The translations under genes and the position numbers were made by a program. A stretch of 64,000 nucleotides of DNA from Candidatus Villigracilaceae bacterium (GTDB lineage: Bacteria > Chloroflexota > Anaerolineae > Anaerolineales > Villigracilaceae), in contig JAPKMP010000019.1 of the NCBI GenBank assembly GCA_026645935.1, positions 1-64,000 on the forward strand, given 5' to 3'. Below the pieces are notes generated by a model, which saw nothing but the letters and a program-made list of their open reading frames with translations, had not been told where the DNA came from and made no database searches. Positions 60,540 to 64,000 of this stretch are shown here, piece by piece; positions within the stretch are counted from its first letter, which is position 1, and each line of letters begins with the position of its first letter.

Positions 60540-61580
60540 CTAGAACAAGCCCGACCAGAAATTTGGCAGGAAGCCTTTCAACAATGCGTCGACGATGAGA
60601 CCCAGGATGAGATAGCCGCCAAACTTGCGATTGTGCTGGAAGGCAAAGCCGGAGAACCACACGGGCCAGGCGGGCCAGCCTTCGGGGGCTTGCGCCGGTT
60701 TGGGATTATTGAGAACTTTCAGGACCGCCAGCGCTTCCCTATAAGCCAGGAGGACGATCAACATGGCGGGTGTGAAATACCCATCGATCACGAGGTAAAG
60801 AATCACAATATAGATCAGGGCGATCGCGGCCTGGTCAACGCGGCGGGCTGCGGCCTCACCCACGCGGACGGGAAACGTGCCGACACCCCTGGCTTTATCG
60901 TCGTCGTGTTTGTCGATGTGCTTGGCAACATTGATACTGGCAACGCTCAACCCGAACGGAATACCCGCCAGGACAACATTCCAATTCCAAATGCCGGAAA
61001 GCACAAAGTACACGCCTGCGATCATTATCGGTCCCCAGATCAGGAAGATGGCAAACTCGCCCAGTCCCCAATATTTGAAAGGATAGGTATAGGCGAGCAA
61101 TACCACGGCGCCGAACGCGAAGAGCCCGATGGTGACAACACTGAAACCGGTGTAAAAAAGCGCGTACAGGCCCGCCAGCGAGGCGAGGATTCCGCTTGCA
61201 ACGAACCAGCGGATGGAGGTTCTGTTATCCCAGAATTTTTGGACGAGGGGATGCACACCATATTGGGTGCGGAAGTAGTTGTCCCGGTCGACCCCCCGAT
61301 TGAAGTCTGTGTAATCGTTGAGGAGGTTGTTCGTGCCGTGGGCGATGAACAGACCGAGGGTGACGATCAGGAAGGGCATCCATGAAGACAGCGAGAAGTA
61401 GCCGTCGCGGGCGGCGAGGATTCCCGCAATCACGCAGGAATAAACCGTGACCAGCGTCACGGCGGAACGGGTGGCAATCAACCATTTGGAAACGACGTCG
61501 AGGGCATCCCACTCCTTCTTGTCGTCCATTTTGATCAACTGCCAGGAGGCTTTACGCCACATGGCGAAATTGATGCGCAT
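60540..61580 (-). CDS. UbiA-family prenyltransferase
   Basis: A 346-residue membrane prenyltransferase. The Asp-rich motif NNLLNDYTDFNRGVDRDNY (N-x-x-x-D then D-x-x-x-D) is exact, and the second Asp motif lies near KHIDKHDDDKARGVGTFPVRVG. These bind the prenyl diphosphate through Mg2+. Candidates are MenA, digeranylgeranylglyceryl-phosphate synthase-like or (bacterio)chlorophyll synthase relatives; without neighbouring quinone or chlorophyll genes I cannot choose. Confidence 0.88.
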   Translation of the reverse strand: MRINFAMWRKASWQLIKMDDKKEWDALDVVSKWLIATRSAVTLVTVYSCVIAGILAARDGYFSLSSWMPFLIVTLGLFIAHGTNNLLNDYTDFNRGVDRDNYFRTQYGVHPLVQKFWDNRTSIRWFVASGILASLAGLYALFYTGFSVVTIGLFAFGAVVLLAYTYPFKYWGLGEFAIFLIWGPIMIAGVYFVLSGIWNWNVVLAGIPFGLSVASINVAKHIDKHDDDKARGVGTFPVRVGEAAARRVDQAAIALIYIVILYLVIDGYFTPAMLIVLLAYREALAVLKVLNNPKPAQAPEGWPAWPVWFSGFAFQHNRKFGGYLILGLIVDALLKGFLPNFWSGLF

Positions 61581-61674
61581 GATTCCTAACTCCTTGAGCT
61601 AACGAATGTCGTGCTGAATTCGACCAGGGCAGGATTATACAAAATTTTCGAAGAACAGACGCCCATTCACGGGA

Positions 61675-62784
61675 TTACAACTCCAACCGTTTGGCTTCAT
61701 TCCAATGGGAATCCATATCCTCCAGCGTCATATCCGAGAGATTCCTCCCCTGCGCCTTTGCGCCTTTTTCCACGTGGGCAAACCGGCGCTTGAATTTGGT
61801 GTTCGCCTCTCGCAGTGCCGACTCGGCATCCACATCCCGCCAGCGGGCTAGGTTCACCAGCACGAAGAACAGGTCGCCCAACTCCGATTTGACCTGTTCC
61901 GGGTTGTTTGCGGTTTTGATCTCTTCGATCTCCTCGCGGATCTTTTCCAGCACACCTTCTATCTCGGGCCAGTCGAATCCCACCCTAGCGGCGCGCTCCT
62001 GGTATTCCTGCGCCTGGGATAGTGCGGGCAACACGGTCGGAACTCCATCCAAAATACCTTTTTCCTCCCTCTTCCCCTTCCGCTCACTTTCCTTCAATTT
62101 CTCCCAGTTCTGTAAAACGCCGTCGACCCCGTCGAGTTTCAGATCCCCGAACACATGAGGATGGCGACGCACGATCTTATCGTAGATATGCTTGACAACT
62201 TCGGTGAAATTAAATTCCTTGGCTTCATAGGCGATCTGCGAGTTCAGGACGATCTGCAATAACAGGTCTCCGAATTCTTCACGCATAGCGTCCACATCGC
62301 TGGCATCCAACGCGGAGAGGGATTCATACGATTCTTCAAGCAGGTGTTTACGCAGAGTCTGGTGGGTCTGTTCCTTATCCCATGGGCAGCCATCCGGCGC
62401 GCGCAGGTGGGCGGTGATCTCTGCAAACGCCTCGAACGATGTCCCTTCGGGAAGTGCGGGAATGAAAAGTGTAACGGGAAATGAATCATCGCCAACAGCA
62501 AGATCGCCCAACTTTTCCCCTATCCACTTTTTACTTTTGCCCTGAGCGGCATCTAAAGGTCCCACAACTTTCACCGCATGCTCCGCAGGATACACCGCCC
62601 GCAACACCACCTTCACCTGTTCGAGCAATTCTCTCGAATCGATCTCCACGATCAACGTATCCACATCGGGCGGGGTGGGAGGATAATGACGCAGGGTAAA
62701 TTCCGCCCCAGCGAGCAGGGTCAACTTCGAGGGCGGGGTGAGGCGAAGCGTCTCAAATATGGCGGATACCTGGGTAAAGTCCAT
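61675..62784 (-). CDS. mazG: Nucleoside triphosphate pyrophosphohydrolase MazG with N-terminal extension
   Basis: A 369-residue protein. The MazG domain starts at about 115 (EAFAEITAHLRAPDGCPWDKEQTHQTL) with the Mg-binding acidic clusters EESYE (150-154) and EEFGD (169-173). A second all-helical half follows (GFDWPEIEGVLEKIREEIEEIKTA, ELGDLFFVLVNLARW). The first 110 residues are not catalytic MazG and could be a reduced YabN-type tetrapyrrole-methylase remnant. It hydrolyses aberrant NTPs. Confidence 0.92.
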   Translation of the reverse strand: MDFTQVSAIFETLRLTPPSKLTLLAGAEFTLRHYPPTPPDVDTLIVEIDSRELLEQVKVVLRAVYPAEHAVKVVGPLDAAQGKSKKWIGEKLGDLAVGDDSFPVTLFIPALPEGTSFEAFAEITAHLRAPDGCPWDKEQTHQTLRKHLLEESYESLSALDASDVDAMREEFGDLLLQIVLNSQIAYEAKEFNFTEVVKHIYDKIVRRHPHVFGDLKLDGVDGVLQNWEKLKESERKGKREEKGILDGVPTVLPALSQAQEYQERAARVGFDWPEIEGVLEKIREEIEEIKTANNPEQVKSELGDLFFVLVNLARWRDVDAESALREANTKFKRRFAHVEKGAKAQGRNLSDMTLEDMDSHWNEAKRLEL

Positions 62785-62804
62785 GCCGGCTCCTTAAAAA
62801 CGCA

Positions 62805-62834
62805 ATTGGTAATTCGTCGATGCGAATTACCAAT
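62805..62834 (-). terminator. Terminator of the rplM-rpsI operon
   Basis: ATTGGTAATTCG / CGAATTACCAAT form a perfect 12-bp stem with a 6-base loop. On the minus strand it is followed by TGCGTTTTT. Confidence 0.82.
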
Positions 62835-62866
62835 TACACCATTTCGTGTGTCTGAATGGAGATATT

Positions 62867-63259
62867 TTAACGCTTGGTGTAGGTCGGCGCCTTGCGGGCT
62901 TTCTTGAGACCCGGCTTCTTGCGTTCCTTGATGCGGGCGTCGCGGGTGAGCAGTCCTTTTTTACGCAGGGCGGCGGTCCAGTCTGTGTTCATTCCCTGCA
63001 GGGCGCGAGCCACGCCGAGGCGCACCGCTTCGGTCTGACCCGCCACGCCGCCGCCGCTGACCACCACGGTTACATCGTACTTGGCGGCTGCTTCGCCCAC
63101 CGCACCGAAGGGACGCAAAATATCCTGCACATCGCCGTAGCGGGAGAAGAATACATTGCCTTCCTTTTCGTTCACAGTGAACTTGCCGCTGCCAGCCGAA
63201 ACACGCACGCGGGCGGTGCTTTCCTTGCGGCGTCCGATACCTTCGAAATACTGTGCCAT
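62867..63259 (-). CDS. rpsI: 30S ribosomal protein S9
   Basis: A 130-residue S9. YFEGIGRRKESTARVRVSAGSGKFTVN at the start, GGGVAGQTEAVRLGVARALQ in the middle and the canonical basic tail ERKKPGLKKARKAPTYTKR at the end, which reaches the tRNA in the P site. It lies 17 bases after rplM. Confidence 0.98.
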   Translation of the reverse strand: MAQYFEGIGRRKESTARVRVSAGSGKFTVNEKEGNVFFSRYGDVQDILRPFGAVGEAAAKYDVTVVVSGGGVAGQTEAVRLGVARALQGMNTDWTAALRKKGLLTRDARIKERKKPGLKKARKAPTYTKR

Positions 63260-63276
63260 AATTTCTTCCTACCTTT

Positions 63277-63720
63277 TTATTCCAAAGCCTTGAGTTTTTG
63301 CGCGCTGTGCGGATGCTCCGCTCCGCCGTAAACCTTCAGGCGCTTGAGCACGGCGCGTCCCATGCGGTTATGCGGCAGCATGCCCCAGACCGCTTCACGC
63401 AAAGCGCGATCGGGATAAGTGGCGAGCTGGTCCCGCAGGGAGATGCTTTTAATTCCACCGGGGTAACCCGAAACGCGGTGATAATACTTGGAAACCAGGC
63501 GCGATTTTGTCTTGGTGCCGGTCACAGTCACATTCTGAGCGTTGACCACCACCACGTAATCGCCCATTTCCACGCCGGGCGTAAAGGATGGTTTGTGCTT
63601 TCCAAGCAGGATGTGCGCAATGCGTGCGGCAAGGCGCCCAAGGTTCTTACCCTGTGCGTCCACCAAAACCCATTCGCGCTGTATCTCAGCGGCTTTCGGA
63701 TAGTACGTCTTCTGTTGCAC
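63277..63720 (-). CDS. rplM: 50S ribosomal protein L13
   Basis: A 147-residue L13. WVLVDAQGKNLGRLAARIAHILLGKHKPSFTPGVEMGDYVVVVNA and the signature RMGRAVLKRLKVYGG are diagnostic. It precedes rpsI as in nearly all bacteria. Confidence 0.98.
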   Translation of the reverse strand: MQQKTYYPKAAEIQREWVLVDAQGKNLGRLAARIAHILLGKHKPSFTPGVEMGDYVVVVNAQNVTVTGTKTKSRLVSKYYHRVSGYPGGIKSISLRDQLATYPDRALREAVWGMLPHNRMGRAVLKRLKVYGGAEHPHSAQKLKALE

Positions 63721-63794
63721 TTTCGTCTCTCCGTTTCTTAATTCTTGAGTAGAATGCGCTCTCTTGCGCGTCCTCTGGCGTCAGTGAACGCCAG

Positions 63795-64000
63795 TTAAGC
63801 ATAATGTGATCCATATTCCACATTCACCAAAGTCAGTCCGTTCGCAGGAGCCAGCCCGGCCGGGAGTCTCGCCTGTCCTTTGAGGGCAAGTCGGATCTCC
63901 TTCACCGAACATCTCCCCTGCGATGCAGCGACCTGGACGAATACAAGTCTTCTTACCATGCGATACAGGAACGCATCCGCCCGGACCTCGTACTGCCACT
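63795..64000 (-). CDS. truA: tRNA pseudouridine synthase A, 3' end only (5' part beyond window)
   Basis: On the minus strand the frame ends with TAA at 63795-63797. The visible C-terminus reads EVRADAFLYRMVRRLVFVQ and LAPANGLTLVNVEYGSHYA, the closing motifs of TruA (ADAFLYRMVR and L-x-x-A-x-x-GL-x-L). It makes pseudouridine 38-40 in the tRNA anticodon arm. It sits upstream of rplM, the normal ribosomal-operon order. Confidence 0.93.
   Translation of the reverse strand, partial: WQYEVRADAFLYRMVRRLVFVQVAASQGRCSVKEIRLALKGQARLPAGLAPANGLTLVNVEYGSHYA

Noticed and set aside
63781-63999. 72-residue ORF at the right edge
   Set aside because: It is a frame shadow of the truA 3' end, which has clear TruA motifs in another frame.

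Overview
This window looks like a chromosomal segment of an uncultured Chloroflexota bacterium, most likely of the Anaerolineae. That placement is an inference. It rests on a cobalamin-dependent ribonucleotide reductase with NrdR, an actinobacterial/Thermus-like carotenoid gene set with a fused CrtYcd-type cyclase, many small lipoproteins with TP-rich linkers, RNase J as the housekeeping RNase, promoters that place starts directly on the ATG (leaderless mRNAs), and purine-rich or palindromic short repeats. No 16S, tRNA, IS element, CRISPR array or prophage was seen.

Region 1 (1-7.9 kb) holds housekeeping and small functions: a PAS sensor kinase cut by the left edge, an SRAP abasic-site protein, an MFS exporter, a LysM/M23 endopeptidase, a tyrosine-recombinase relative that has lost its catalytic tyrosine, tilS, methylmalonyl-CoA epimerase and an SGNH lipoprotein. 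Region 2 (8-19.2 kb) is a light-response and carotenoid locus. crtB is divergent from crtI, and the shared promoter has both -35 boxes inside an 11-bp inverted repeat. crtI is followed by a CarH-type B12 photoreceptor/repressor, a DUF1295 membrane enzyme, two unknown genes, a class I photolyase, a cytochrome P450 and a fused lycopene cyclase. A TspO-family gene lies beside crtB. The set parallels the B12/light-controlled crtB-P450-photolyase-carH group of Thermus and is probably one regulon.

Region 3 (19.4-32 kb) is accessory: an ECF sigma/anti-sigma pair, PadR and membrane-tethered LuxR regulators, lipoproteins, a CPBP-type intramembrane protease and several unknown membrane proteins. It includes an orphan MerR-type promoter upstream of a broken reading frame. 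Region 4 (32-38.5 kb) is one operon of four large secreted or anchored proteins (SGNH-like plus carbohydrate-binding-like, Ig/FnIII, thrombospondin type 3 Ca-binding repeats, and a lipoprotein), ending in a strong terminator. I consider it the best candidate for an undescribed extracellular system.

Region 5 (38.5-47.9 kb) contains a TetR-controlled ABC exporter, small DUF proteins, a ubiquitin-fold/Mut7-C RNase protein, and nrdR-nrdJ with paired putative NrdR boxes. Region 6 (48-64 kb) has a free alpha/beta hydrolase and an alpha/beta hydrolase-acyl-CoA ligase fusion, a DUF1992 protein, RNase J with a terminator/antiterminator-like leader, mutY, a large membrane glycosyltransferase, an MBL hydrolase, an EamA transporter, a UbiA prenyltransferase, mazG, and the truA-rplM-rpsI operon running off the right edge. 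Two copies of a 70-75 bp palindromic repeat occur here, one of them in frame inside a gene.

B12 is a recurrent theme: the AdoCbl photoreceptor, the AdoCbl-dependent ribonucleotide reductase and the epimerase that feeds AdoCbl-dependent methylmalonyl-CoA mutase all occur in this one segment.
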